DNA of 35,238 nucleotides, taken from Oscillospiraceae bacterium. GTDB taxonomy: Bacteria; Bacillota; Clostridia; Oscillospirales; CAG-272. Of this stretch, positions 8,595 to 17,088 are shown piece after piece; position 1 is the first letter of the stretch, and each line of letters opens with the position of its first letter. The notes beneath the pieces were generated by a model. That model did no database searches and had not been told where the DNA came from. It saw only the letters and a list, made by a program, of their open reading frames with translations. Made by a program: the position numbers and the translations under genes. The stretch is from assembly GCA_015064415.1 (NCBI GenBank), contig SVSG01000023.1, forward strand, positions 1-35,238, in the 5' to 3' direction.

Positions 8595-9103
8595 AATTAA
8601 TTGAGATCGACCACGAAGAATTTGACGGCATTTTTGCCGAAATGGAAAAGAATTTTATCCCCGACGAGCGCCGCGATCACGCGGACGCCAAGCGCGTGCT
8701 GAACAACCCCGCCTACCACGTTTTTCACGTGGTAAAGGACGGCGAAAAAATGGGCTTTATCACCGTTTGGTGCCTGGACGGGGTGACTTTTGGCGAGCAT
8801 TTCGTCATTTACGAGCGCTTTCGCGGAGCTGGCGTCGGCGCGCGGGCGCTTGCGCTCCTGCAACAAAAATTTGATCACATCGTGCTGGAGGTCGAGCACC
8901 CCGAAACGCCGATGCAGGCCCGCCGCCTTGCCTTTTACAAGCGCAACGGATTTTGTGAGAACGATTACCCCTATCTGCAGCCCGCCTACCGCAAGGGCGG
9001 TCGGGAGGTGCCGCTGATCTTAATGAGCTACCCCGCCCCCTTAGAGGATCCCGCCGCCGTGGCGTCGCACATCCGCCGCGAGGTGTACGAAAGCGCAAAT
9101 TAA
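8591..9103 (+). CDS. GNAT-family N-acetyltransferase
   Basis: The 170-residue protein has the GNAT acetyl-CoA-binding loop RFRGAGVGARAL (about residues 76-87) after a beta strand, then a long helix and the typical ARRLAFYKRNGF motif near residue 115. The family transfers an acyl group from acyl-CoA to an amine. The acceptor cannot be read from sequence. The ATG overlaps the TGA of the membrane GDPD, so the two are made together. It is the last gene of the left-hand run; no terminator hairpin follows directly, but one is present at 9228-9267. Confidence 0.85.
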   Translation: MKLIEIDHEEFDGIFAEMEKNFIPDERRDHADAKRVLNNPAYHVFHVVKDGEKMGFITVWCLDGVTFGEHFVIYERFRGAGVGARALALLQQKFDHIVLEVEHPETPMQARRLAFYKRNGFCENDYPYLQPAYRKGGREVPLILMSYPAPLEDPAAVASHIRREVYESAN

Positions 9104-9159
9104 CGCTGTTTTCGCAGTTAGTGCCCAAACGGGTGGGAAATTTGCCGTTTTTCCATCTT

Positions 9160-9186
9160 GGACCGTCGAAGACGCCGGTTCCTACA
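9160..9186. repeat. Single copy of the GTCG...CCTACA interspersed repeat arm
   Basis: The stretch contains GTCGAAGACGCC and ends TTCCTACA, matching the arm at 4699-4724 (GTCGGGGACGCC...TCCCTACA) and the inverse of 4768-4795. It is isolated here, in the gap between the acetyltransferase and the rhamnosidase. Confidence 0.5.
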
Positions 9187-9227
9187 AGCTCCTGCATACT
9201 CTTTTGTTCCTGCACAAAATCTCCTGC

Positions 9228-9267
9228 AAAAATCAACCCTTTTTACGCAAAAGGGTTGATTTTTTTA
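9228..9267 (+). terminator. Rho-independent terminator after the left-hand gene run
   Basis: Perfect 16-base arms (9228-9243 and 9249-9264; core ATCAACCC/GGGTTGAT) flank a five-base loop TACGC and are followed by more Ts. The right arm also supplies the -35 of the next promoter. Confidence 0.85.
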
Positions 9268-9283
9268 TATTATTCTGTATAAT
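9256..9283 (+). promoter_or_regulatory. Sigma-A promoter for the rhamnosidase unit
   Basis: TTGATT (9256-9261), a 16-base spacer and TATAAT (9278-9283), 55 bases upstream of the GH78 start. It overlaps the terminator hairpin. Confidence 0.7.
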
Positions 9284-9338
9284 TAAGTTGTATCTGTCGC
9301 CCGCGCGCGGGCGCATCATCTGCAAAGGAGAATTTACT

Positions 9339-11588
9339 ATGAAAAAAGACGCTATCTGGATCACAGCCCCCCGCGATATGGGCGCGGCCGCCTGCACCTT
9401 CCAAAAAAGCTTCGCCCCCGCAAAGGGTAAGACCGTGAAAAAGGCCACCCTTTCGGTCTCTGCCATCGGCATTTATGCCGCGCACCTCAACGGCGCGCGC
9501 CTTGGCAAGGGCGTACTGGCGCCCGGCTGGACCTGCTACAAGGACCGCGTGCAGTACGCTACCTTCGATATTACTGCACAGCTGCAAGCGAAAAATACCC
9601 TCTCGATCGGTGTCGGTCAGGGCTGGGCTGTGGGCTACATCGGCTATAAAAACTGCAACCATTTCTTCGCCGATCACACTTCGCTGATCGCGTGGCTGGA
9701 CGTCACCTATACCGACGGCACGAAGGAGTGCGTTGCCACCGACGAGAGCTGGGAGGTCTATAACAACGAGGTCACCTTTACCGAGATCTATCACGGTGAG
9801 ACCGTGGACAAGACCCTCTCCATCAAAAAGCTCGGCCACGCGGTAAGATCCGACGTCAAGACCAAGCTTGTCGCACAGGTCGGTGAGGATATCACCGAGC
9901 AGGAGCGCCTTGCGCCCGTCTCTTATTTCGTCACCCCCGCAGGTGAGCGCGTGATCGATTTCGGCCAGAACATGGTCGGCTACGTCGAGCTTACCATCAA
10001 GGCCCCCCGCGGTGCGCGCGTGGTACTGCATCACGCTGAGGTGCTGGATCGTGACGGCAACTTCTACACCGCCAACTACCGCACCGCCCGCAACGAGATC
10101 ACCTACATCTCGGACGGTGAGGAGCACGTTTTCAAGCCCACCTACTCCTTCCAGGGCTTCCGCTATATCGAGCTTGTCGAGTATCCCTTTGACGAGGTGG
10201 ATCTTGATGCCTTCCGCGCCATTGCAGTCAACTCCGAGATGAAGCGCACGGGCCGTTACCACTGCGGCAACGAAAAGATCAATCAACTGTATCACAACAT
10301 CATCTGGGGTCAGAAGTCCAACTATCTGGACATCCCCACCGACTGCCCGCAGCGCAACGAGCGCCTTGGCTGGACGGGAGATGCGCAGGTATTCTGCCGC
10401 ACCGCCGCCATCAACTTTGACGTGGAAAAATTCTTTGAAAAGTGGATGGGTGACGTGGCGATCGAGCAGGATAAGGACAACGGTGCCGTGCGCGGTGTCA
10501 TTCCCGTAGCGCAGAACCACCCCACCCGTATCGCCGCCGCTTGGGGCGACGTGGCCTGCATCGTGCCCTGGCAGCTTTACGAGGCATACGGCAACAAAAA
10601 GCTGCTTAAAAAGCACTTCCCCATTATGAAAAAGTGGGTGGACTTCCTCCACGGATTCGGCCCCGCAGAATATCTGTGGCTCGGTGGCTATCACTACGGT
10701 GACTGGCTGGCAATGGACGCAGGCGAGGACTCCTACGTGGGTGCAACCGCCAATGACCTCATCGCCTCTGCCTTCTTTGCTTACTCCTGCGGTCTGGTCG
10801 TGCGCGCGGGAGAGGAGCTGGGCGAGGACGTTTGTGCTTACCGCGAGCTTTATACGAAGGTGCGCGCGGCCTTCCGCGAGTATTTTGTGCAGGACGGTAT
10901 GCCCAAGGATGACTTCCCCCATACCGAGGTGCCGCTGATCCCCGGTGTCAGCACCCCCGTTGACACGGTGCGCAAGGGCATCACGCAGACCGGTATCACG
11001 CTGATCCTTCACTTCGGTCTTTGCGAGGAAAGCGAGCGCGCCGCGCTTGCCGCAAAGCTGGTTGAGCTGATCCGTGAAAACGGCAACCGTATGACCACGG
11101 GCTTCGTGGGCACGCCCTACCTTTTGCACGCCCTTTCCGACAACGGCTATGCCGACGTCGCATATACGCTTCTGTTCCAGGAAAAGAACCCCTCCTGGCT
11201 CTACTCCGTTTGCCACGGTGCCACCACAATGTGGGAGCACTGGAACTCGATCAAGGAGGACGGCAGCTTCTGGAGCACGGATATGAACTCCTTCAACCAC
11301 TACGCCTACGGTGCGGTGTTTGACTGGATCTTCGGTGTTTCCAGCGGTATCAAGCCCACAGCGCCCGGCTATAAGGAGGTGCAGATCGCGCCCCATCCCG
11401 ACAAGCGCCTTGGCTTTGCGGATGCCTCGATCGACACCAGAAACGGCACCGTTCGTTCCTACTGGTACTACAAGGACGACGTGGTCTATTACGAATTTGA
11501 CGTTCCTGCGGGCGTTACGGCATACGTGACGCTTCCCTCCGGCAAAAAGTACACGTTGGGGGGCGGCAGCTACCGCTTTGCAGAATAA
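9339..11588 (+). CDS. Alpha-L-rhamnosidase, glycoside hydrolase family 78
   Basis: The start is the ATG at 9339 behind AAAGGAG; a longer in-frame reading from 9204 would cross the promoter. The 749-residue protein has an N-terminal beta-sandwich with LNGARLGKGVLAPGWTCY, the rhamnosidase concanavalin-like domain, then the (alpha/alpha)6 barrel with the GH78 signature DCPQRNERLGWTGDAQ (residues 335-350) carrying the acidic catalytic residues. CHGATTMWEHWNS contains E633, the likely base. A C-terminal beta domain ends the protein. It has no signal peptide, so it should cleave rhamnose from imported small glycosides in the cytosol. It is followed without a gap by a transporter gene. Confidence 0.92.
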   Translation: MKKDAIWITAPRDMGAAACTFQKSFAPAKGKTVKKATLSVSAIGIYAAHLNGARLGKGVLAPGWTCYKDRVQYATFDITAQLQAKNTLSIGVGQGWAVGYIGYKNCNHFFADHTSLIAWLDVTYTDGTKECVATDESWEVYNNEVTFTEIYHGETVDKTLSIKKLGHAVRSDVKTKLVAQVGEDITEQERLAPVSYFVTPAGERVIDFGQNMVGYVELTIKAPRGARVVLHHAEVLDRDGNFYTANYRTARNEITYISDGEEHVFKPTYSFQGFRYIELVEYPFDEVDLDAFRAIAVNSEMKRTGRYHCGNEKINQLYHNIIWGQKSNYLDIPTDCPQRNERLGWTGDAQVFCRTAAINFDVEKFFEKWMGDVAIEQDKDNGAVRGVIPVAQNHPTRIAAAWGDVACIVPWQLYEAYGNKKLLKKHFPIMKKWVDFLHGFGPAEYLWLGGYHYGDWLAMDAGEDSYVGATANDLIASAFFAYSCGLVVRAGEELGEDVCAYRELYTKVRAAFREYFVQDGMPKDDFPHTEVPLIPGVSTPVDTVRKGITQTGITLILHFGLCEESERAALAAKLVELIRENGNRMTTGFVGTPYLLHALSDNGYADVAYTLLFQEKNPSWLYSVCHGATTMWEHWNSIKEDGSFWSTDMNSFNHYAYGAVFDWIFGVSSGIKPTAPGYKEVQIAPHPDKRLGFADASIDTRNGTVRSYWYYKDDVVYYEFDVPAGVTAYVTLPSGKKYTLGGGSYRFAE

Positions 11589-12473
11589 ATGAAAAAGAAG
11601 GCGTTACTTTTTATCATCATCGCGGGTGTGATGTGGGGGACCTCCGGGCTTTTCTCACACGCGTTCGGTCTGTACGGCTACACCGCGCTGCAAAAGACCG
11701 CCGTGCGCGGCACGGTCGCCTTCCTTTGTATGCTTGCCTTTGTGGCGATCCGCCACCGCGCGGCATTCCGCATCAAGCTCACCGATCTTTGGCTGTACGT
11801 CGGCATCGGCGTGACGCTTTTCGGTGCGGCCGCCGCCTATTACGCCTCTATGGTCCTTACCTCAGAGGCGACGGCGGTGGTGCTGATGTATACCTCGCCC
11901 ATCTACGTGCTGATCTTTTCGGTGCTGTTTTTCGGCGAGCGCCTCACGCCCTTAAAGCTTGTAGGCGTGGGCGGCATGCTGCTTGGTTGTTGCTTTGTTT
12001 CCGGCGTTTTCGAGGGCTTTTCGGGCGACCTTGGGGGCATTCTGTTGGGGCTTTTGGCGGGTGTGTCCTACGGCGCGTATAACATCTTCACCAAGATCGC
12101 GCTGCGCCGCAGCTGCGCCCCGATGTCCACCACACTCTACGGCTTTGCGGGCATGGCCATCCTTGCCGTGTGCACCTGCACCCCCACCGAGATATTCCCC
12201 AAAATGATGCAGGATCCCGCCATTTTGATCCCCCTTTCCTTGGGGCTTGGCATCATCACCTACGTGGTGCCCTATTTCCTTTACACGCTGGCACTGCGCG
12301 AGCTACCCGCAGGCACCGCCTCCGCGCTCGGCATCATCGAGCCGATGTCCGCGACGCTCTTCGCCATCTTCCTTCTGGATGCCAAGGTCACGGTGCTTTC
12401 CGTGATCGGCATTCTGCTGATCCTTGGGTGCGTACTGCTACTCAGCCGCCCCGAGCCGGAGAAAAAGGAGTAA
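11589..12473 (+). CDS. EamA/DMT-superfamily transporter
   Basis: The 294-residue protein is strongly hydrophobic with about ten membrane segments in two halves, each an EamA repeat (GVMWGTSGLFSHAFG near the start; GLLAGVSYGAYNIFTKIAL near residue 155; a late ALGIIEPMSATLFAIFLL). DMT transporters usually export small metabolites. Its ATG directly follows the stop of the rhamnosidase (TAAATG), so the two are co-translated. The context suggests export of a sugar, aglycone or by-product of rhamnoside breakdown; that is inference. Confidence 0.85.
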   Translation: MKKKALLFIIIAGVMWGTSGLFSHAFGLYGYTALQKTAVRGTVAFLCMLAFVAIRHRAAFRIKLTDLWLYVGIGVTLFGAAAAYYASMVLTSEATAVVLMYTSPIYVLIFSVLFFGERLTPLKLVGVGGMLLGCCFVSGVFEGFSGDLGGILLGLLAGVSYGAYNIFTKIALRRSCAPMSTTLYGFAGMAILAVCTCTPTEIFPKMMQDPAILIPLSLGLGIITYVVPYFLYTLALRELPAGTASALGIIEPMSATLFAIFLLDAKVTVLSVIGILLILGCVLLLSRPEPEKKE

Positions 12474-12476
12474 CGT

Positions 12477-13772
12477 ATGCATATTCGCGTTGATTTTGAC
12501 AACATTATTACTCAGATCCGCCCCTTGCACGGGGTGGGACAGCCCCCCTTTGTCGGGGCGAATTTTGAGATGTTCCGCTATCTTTCGGATGCGGGCATTC
12601 CCTTTTCCCGTCTGCACGACGTGGGCGGTGCTTACGGCGGCTTCCGATGGGTAGATATTCCCAACCTTTTCCGCGATTTCTCGGCAGATCCCACCGATCC
12701 TGCCTCCTATGATTTCACCTTCACCGATCTTTTGATCACCGCGCTCACAGAGCACGGTGTTGAGCCGTTTTTCCGCCTTGGCGTGACGATCGAAAACCAA
12801 GCCGCCATCAAGGCATACCGCATCTATCCACCCACCGACCCGCACAAATGGGCGGTGATCTGCGAGCATATCATCCGCCATTACACGGAAGGATGGGCAG
12901 ATGGCTTTCATTACAATATCCATTACTTCGAGATCTGGAACGAGCCGGATAACTATGAGGACCCGATGGAAAACCAGATGTGGCGCGGCACGAAGGAGGA
13001 ATACTTCCACCTTTACGAGGTCGCCTCAAAGCATCTGAAGGCGTGCTTCCCGCACTTAAAGATCGGCGGCTACGCCTCCTGCGGCTTTTACGCCATCAAA
13101 AAGGAATTTGTGAAGGACGCCAACTCCTCACCGCGCAAGGAATATTTTCTGGAATTTTTTGAGGCATTTCTCGCGCACGTGAAGAAAACGGGCGCGCCGC
13201 TGGACTTCTTCTCCTGGCACTCCTATTCGGGGCTGGACTCGAACAGATATTACGTGCCTTATGCCAGACGCCGCCTTGACGAGGAGGGCTTTTCCGAGAC
13301 CGAAAGCATCTGCAACGAGTGGAACCCCATCCCGAGGAACCGCGGCACCTACAAGCACGCCGCAGAAATCTGCGCCAATATGCTGATGTTCCAAAAGGAG
13401 CGCTTGGATGCCGCGATGTTCTACGATGCCAGATGGGGCACAAGCATTTACGGCGCGCTCTTCCACCCGGAAACCAAATTGCCCTACCCCGCCTACTATG
13501 CCTTCACCGCCTTCAACGCGCTGTACCGCCTGCAAAACGAGGTATGGCTGGATGCGGATGACACACGCGCCTATGCCGTGGCGGCAAGCGACGGCAAAAA
13601 GGGCTGTATCCTGATCGCCAATCCCACCGAAGAGGCAATACCGCTCACGTTAGCATGTGGCGGCAAGATCACGCGCTGTCTGCTGACCGCCAAGGGTGAG
13701 AACGAGAAGGAGATCGCTCTCCCCGAGACGTTGCCCGCAGAGAGCATATTGACCATCCATCTGACGAGATAA
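12477..13772 (+). CDS. GH39-like glycoside hydrolase (clan GH-A)
   Basis: A 431-residue protein with clan GH-A features: FEIWNEPD places the acid/base at E156 after the fourth strand, and SICNEWNP places the likely nucleophile at E281. FSRLHDVGG near residue 44 and FSWHSY near 243 fit the GH39 beta-xylosidase/iduronidase barrel. A small beta domain (about 350-431) follows. No signal peptide, so probably intracellular, acting on the same imported glycosides as the upstream rhamnosidase. It begins 3 bases after the transporter stop. Specificity (xylose, arabinose or other) is not predictable. Confidence 0.8.
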   Translation: MHIRVDFDNIITQIRPLHGVGQPPFVGANFEMFRYLSDAGIPFSRLHDVGGAYGGFRWVDIPNLFRDFSADPTDPASYDFTFTDLLITALTEHGVEPFFRLGVTIENQAAIKAYRIYPPTDPHKWAVICEHIIRHYTEGWADGFHYNIHYFEIWNEPDNYEDPMENQMWRGTKEEYFHLYEVASKHLKACFPHLKIGGYASCGFYAIKKEFVKDANSSPRKEYFLEFFEAFLAHVKKTGAPLDFFSWHSYSGLDSNRYYVPYARRRLDEEGFSETESICNEWNPIPRNRGTYKHAAEICANMLMFQKERLDAAMFYDARWGTSIYGALFHPETKLPYPAYYAFTAFNALYRLQNEVWLDADDTRAYAVAASDGKKGCILIANPTEEAIPLTLACGGKITRCLLTAKGENEKEIALPETLPAESILTIHLTR

Positions 13773-13788
13773 TTTTACAATTTCGTGC

Positions 13789-13826
13789 TTAGTTTTCCAA
13801 ATAATAATTTTATTTTTCCAACTTTT
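13789..13826 (+). repeat. Upstream sequence shared by the two M20D genes, copy 1
   Basis: A 38-base segment just ahead of the first M20D gene. It shares GTTTTCCA near its start and TATTTTTCCAACTTTT at its end, with the same spacing, with copy 2 at 15208-15245. It suggests that the duplication of the gene included its leader. Confidence 0.6.
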
Positions 13827-13837
13827 GCGGAGGATAT

Positions 13838-15172
13838 ATGAAAAATATTGCAAAAGCGGTAGAAAAGCACCGCTCTTTGATCCTTGAGGCCGAGCGCTAT
13901 ATCTGGCAGCATCCCGAAACGGGATATAAGGAATACAAGACCTCCGCCTATATGGCAGAGCAGTTCGAGAAGCTTGGCTACACGCTTACCTACCCCGAAG
14001 ATCTGACCGGCTTCACTGCTGAGGTGGACACGGGACGCGAGGGTCCCACGCTGCTCATTATGGGCGAGCTGGATTCGATCATCTGCCCCTCCCACCCCGA
14101 AAGCGACCCCGAAACGGGTGCGGTGCACTCCTGCGGGCACAACGCGCAATGCGCGGGGCTTCTGGGCGTGGCCGCCGCCCTCACTGAGCCCGGTATTCTG
14201 GACGACCTTTCCGGCAAGATCCGTCTTTGCGCCGTTCCTGCCGAGGAGCTGCTGGAGATCAATTACCGCTTGAAGCTACGCGAGGAGGGCAAGATCAAAT
14301 ACATGGGCGGCAAGCCCGAATTCCTCTCGCGCGGAATGTTTGACGGCGTGGATATGGCTATGATGATCCACACCACCACCTCACCTTACAACTCCTATGA
14401 CGGCGGCAGCGTGGGATGTATTGCCAAGAAGATCATCTACACAGGTACCCCCTCACATGCAGCAGCCCCCTGGAACGGCCACAACGCGCTTTACGCCGCC
14501 ACCTGCGGTCTCAACGCAGTGAACGCGGTGCGCGAGACCTTCTATAATCAGGATCTGATCCGCGTGCACCCCATCGTCACGCACGGTGGCGATATGGTGA
14601 ACGCCATCCCCGCCAACGTAGTGCTGGAGTCCTACGTGCGCGGCGCCTCCTTCCCCGCCATTGCTGCCGCCAACAAGCGCGTCAACCGCGCCTTCACGGG
14701 TGCGGCGCTCTCGCTGGATACGAACGTTGAGATCATCGACATCCCCGGCTACGCGCCCTTTGTCAATGACGAAAATATGCTGAAGGTATGCAAGGAAGCG
14801 GCCGAAAGGATCCTTCCCCACGTGGAAATGAAAACCTCCAACGTGATGGGCACGGGCAGTACCGACATCGGTGACCTTTCCCGCATCATGCCCACGGTCC
14901 AGCCCTATATCTGCGGTGCCAAGGGCACCTCGCACGGCAACGATTACTATATCGTGGATCCCGACCGTGCCTGCGTGGATGCGGCCAAATGGCAGCTTGG
15001 TATGGCGAAGCTCCTTTTGGAGAACGGCGCGGCACTTGCCAAAAAGATCATCGCCGAGTTCGAGCCCGAATTCCCGTCGAAGGAAGCATATCTTGCCTAT
15101 ATGGACAGCTTGAACACCTCCGGTGAGCGCATCCGCACGCTGGATGAGGACACCCTTGCCGTCAAGATCTAA
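13838..15172 (+). CDS. M20D-family amidohydrolase, first of a tandem pair
   Basis: A 444-residue metallo-amidohydrolase of the hippurate / aminoacyl-amide hydrolase group. Metal ligands are visible as CGH (C99, H101), PAEE (E136 or E137) and H178 in MMIHT; a dimerisation domain (about 185-300) starts IAKKIIYTGTPSHAAAP, and TSHGN near residue 365 supplies the distal histidine. In most M20D enzymes CGH is followed by D-A-H; here it is N-A-Q, a change shared in part by the neighbour. It should hydrolyse an N-acyl or aryl-amino-acid amide in the cytosol. The start is behind GCGGAGG. The gene lies 65 bases after the GH39-like gene. Confidence 0.87.
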   Translation: MKNIAKAVEKHRSLILEAERYIWQHPETGYKEYKTSAYMAEQFEKLGYTLTYPEDLTGFTAEVDTGREGPTLLIMGELDSIICPSHPESDPETGAVHSCGHNAQCAGLLGVAAALTEPGILDDLSGKIRLCAVPAEELLEINYRLKLREEGKIKYMGGKPEFLSRGMFDGVDMAMMIHTTTSPYNSYDGGSVGCIAKKIIYTGTPSHAAAPWNGHNALYAATCGLNAVNAVRETFYNQDLIRVHPIVTHGGDMVNAIPANVVLESYVRGASFPAIAAANKRVNRAFTGAALSLDTNVEIIDIPGYAPFVNDENMLKVCKEAAERILPHVEMKTSNVMGTGSTDIGDLSRIMPTVQPYICGAKGTSHGNDYYIVDPDRACVDAAKWQLGMAKLLLENGAALAKKIIAEFEPEFPSKEAYLAYMDSLNTSGERIRTLDEDTLAVKI

Positions 15173-15207
15173 CAAGGCACGATCTCGCGTACTCCTTTTA
15201 AAAAACA

Positions 15208-15245
15208 ACTGTTTTCCATTTTTTAAAAGTATTTTTCCAACTTTT
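15208..15245 (+). repeat. Upstream sequence shared by the two M20D genes, copy 2
   Basis: Second copy of the 38-base leader segment, with GTTTTCCA and TATTTTTCCAACTTTT at the same spacing as 13789-13826. It overlaps an 11-base inverted repeat, CTTTTAAAAAA (15195-15205) and TTTTTTAAAAG (15219-15229), that is not present in copy 1. TATAAT at 15247-15252 could be a -10 element, but no good -35 lies 17 bases upstream. Confidence 0.6.
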
Positions 15246-15276
15246 ATATAATTCTTTCTAAATAGGAGAATTTGAA

Positions 15277-16608
15277 ATGCAAAATATTACAAAAGCGGTT
15301 GAAAAGCACCGCCAACTGATCCTGGATGCCGAGCGCTACATCTGGCAGCATCCCGAGACAGGTTATAAGGAAGTCAAGACCTCCGCCTACATGGCAGAGC
15401 AGTTCGAGAAGCTTGGTTACACCCTCACCTTTGCCGAGGGCATCACGGGCTTCACCACCGAGATCGACACGGGGCGCGAGGGTCCCACACTGCTCATCTT
15501 GGCAGAGCTGGACTCGATCATCTGCCCCTCCCATCCCGAATGTGATCCCGAAACGGGCGCGGTACACTCCTGCGGACATCACGCGCAATGCGCGGCACTG
15601 CTCGGCATCGCCGCCGCGCTCACCGAAAAGGGTATTTTGGACGAGCTTTCGGGCAAGATCCGCCTTTGCACCGTCCCCGCCGAGGAGCTCTTGGAGATCG
15701 AATACCGCACCCGCCTGCGCGAGCAAGGCATCATCAAATATATGGGAGGCAAGTCGGAATTTCTTTCCCGGGGCCTCTTTGACGGCGTAGATCTCGCGTT
15801 TTTGTTCCACACGGGCGGCAAGAGCTACGTGAACGAGGGCGCTGTGGGCTGTATCGCCAAAAAGATCATTTATAAGGGCAAGGCAGCGCACGCGGGCGGC
15901 TCCCCCTGGAAGGGCAATAACGCGCTTTATGCCGCCACCTGCGGCCTCAATGCCATCAACGCCATCCGTGAAACCTTCAAGGACGGCGACCTCATTCGTG
16001 TGCATCCCATCATCACCCACGGCGGCGATATGGTGAACGCCATCCCCGAGCGCGTGGAGCTGGAATCCTACGTGCGCGGCAAGACCTTCGCCTCGATCAC
16101 CGAGTCCAATGCACGCGTCAACCGCGCCCTTACGGGCGGTGCCATTTCGCTTGGCACCAACATCGAGATCGTGGACATTCCCGGTTACGCGCCCCTTTAC
16201 AATTCCACCGGGATGATGGAGGCCTGTGTGGACGCCGTGCACCAAATTTTGCCCGAGCACGAGCTTGCGGATCTACCCTTCGGAACGGGCAGCACGGACA
16301 TGGGAGATCTGTCCTGCATCATGCCCGTTGTGCACCCGCACGTGGCAGGCGCTTCGGGTATCGGACACGGCAATAACTATCAGATCGCCGACCCCGAAAT
16401 GGCGTGCCTCGGCTCTGCCAAATGGCAACTTGCCATGGCAAAATTGCTCTTGGAAAACGGCGCCGCACGCGCCAAAAAGATCATCGCAGAATTCAAGCCG
16501 CAATTCGCCTCGGCAAAGGAATATCTGGATTATATGGACTCTCTGAACAGCAGCGGCGACCGCATCGAATACCGCGAGGACGGCACGGTCAGCGCCAAAT
16601 TGAACTAA
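15277..16608 (+). CDS. M20D-family amidohydrolase, second of a tandem pair
   Basis: A 443-residue paralog of the preceding gene; by eye about three quarters of the N-terminal half is identical, including the KAVEKHR and YIWQHPETGYKE segments. It has CGH (C99, H101), PAEE and LFHT metal-ligand motifs, with H-A-Q after CGH where the first copy has N-A-Q. It differs most around the FHTGGKSYVNEG loop (residues about 180-190) and the late HELADLPFGTGS segment, which may change substrate. The start is behind TAGGAGA. It closes the unit and is followed at once by a strong terminator. Confidence 0.87.
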   Translation: MQNITKAVEKHRQLILDAERYIWQHPETGYKEVKTSAYMAEQFEKLGYTLTFAEGITGFTTEIDTGREGPTLLILAELDSIICPSHPECDPETGAVHSCGHHAQCAALLGIAAALTEKGILDELSGKIRLCTVPAEELLEIEYRTRLREQGIIKYMGGKSEFLSRGLFDGVDLAFLFHTGGKSYVNEGAVGCIAKKIIYKGKAAHAGGSPWKGNNALYAATCGLNAINAIRETFKDGDLIRVHPIITHGGDMVNAIPERVELESYVRGKTFASITESNARVNRALTGGAISLGTNIEIVDIPGYAPLYNSTGMMEACVDAVHQILPEHELADLPFGTGSTDMGDLSCIMPVVHPHVAGASGIGHGNNYQIADPEMACLGSAKWQLAMAKLLLENGAARAKKIIAEFKPQFASAKEYLDYMDSLNSSGDRIEYREDGTVSAKLN

Positions 16609-16648
16609 AAAAAGCGGGCGCTTCCCGACGGGAAGCGCCCGCTTTTTT
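16609..16648 (+). terminator. Rho-independent terminator after the M20D pair
   Basis: Perfect 18-base arms (16609-16626 and 16630-16647; core GCGGGCGCTTCCC) with a three-base GAC loop and a run of Ts, beginning directly at the stop codon. Confidence 0.92.
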
Positions 16649-16702
16649 GCGAACTGCGGCGTTTTTTCACTTATGCTGCAAATTCGCGCAAAACAAAACC
16701 AC

Positions 16703-16724
16703 TTCTGTTTGTTTCAAAACAGAA
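16703..16724. promoter_or_regulatory. Inverted repeat upstream of the broken XRE gene
   Basis: TTCTGTTT (16703-16710), six bases, AAACAGAA (16717-16724). Perfect 8-base arms in an AT-rich stretch; it could be an old operator of the regulator remnant that follows. Confidence 0.35.
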
Positions 16725-16844
16725 TTTTAATATTCAGAATAAATTTTAAGTCAAAAAGAGCGTTTTTCAGCGTTTTATTTGATGATTTCAAAACACATTT
16801 TTAAAGAAACGGTTTTGTCAAAGAGAGAAACGGAGAATACCCCT

Positions 16845-17088
16845 TTGAAAATTTACGACTTTAACGGCAAGAAAAACATCTGCGGCGAGCGGGTAAAGGC
16901 GGCAAGAAAGTGCCTTGCGCTGACGCAGGAGCAGCCGGCGGCAAAATACAGCTTGCAGGCATTATTTTAGAGCGCGACAGCATCAGCAGGATCGAGATCG
17001 GCCACGCTTTGTCGCGGATTTTGAGCTTGCGGCGTTGTGTGGGATCCTGGGAGTCACGCCCACGCATCTTTTGGGGCTTGAGGACTGA
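16845..17088 (+). pseudogene. XRE-family helix-turn-helix regulator broken by two one-base deletions
   Basis: Reading across three frames recovers a continuous Clostridial XRE protein: GERVKAARKCLALTQEQ in one frame, then IQLAGIILERDSISRIEIGH in the next, then RFVADFELAALCGILGVTP to LLGLED and TGA at 17086. One missing A in the A4 run near 16937-16940 and one missing C near 17005 would restore it. The start is probably TTG 16845 behind GGAGA. A proline also replaces the usual leucine in the TQEQL motif. This is a decayed regulator unless both indels are assembly errors. The surrounding DNA is much more AT-rich than the neighbouring units. Confidence 0.7.

Noticed and set aside
9270-11396. 708-codon minus-strand frame opposite the rhamnosidase
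   Set aside because: Its length follows from GC-rich third positions on the opposite strand. The + strand carries the GH78 signature and a good start; the antisense frame has no recognisable domain.
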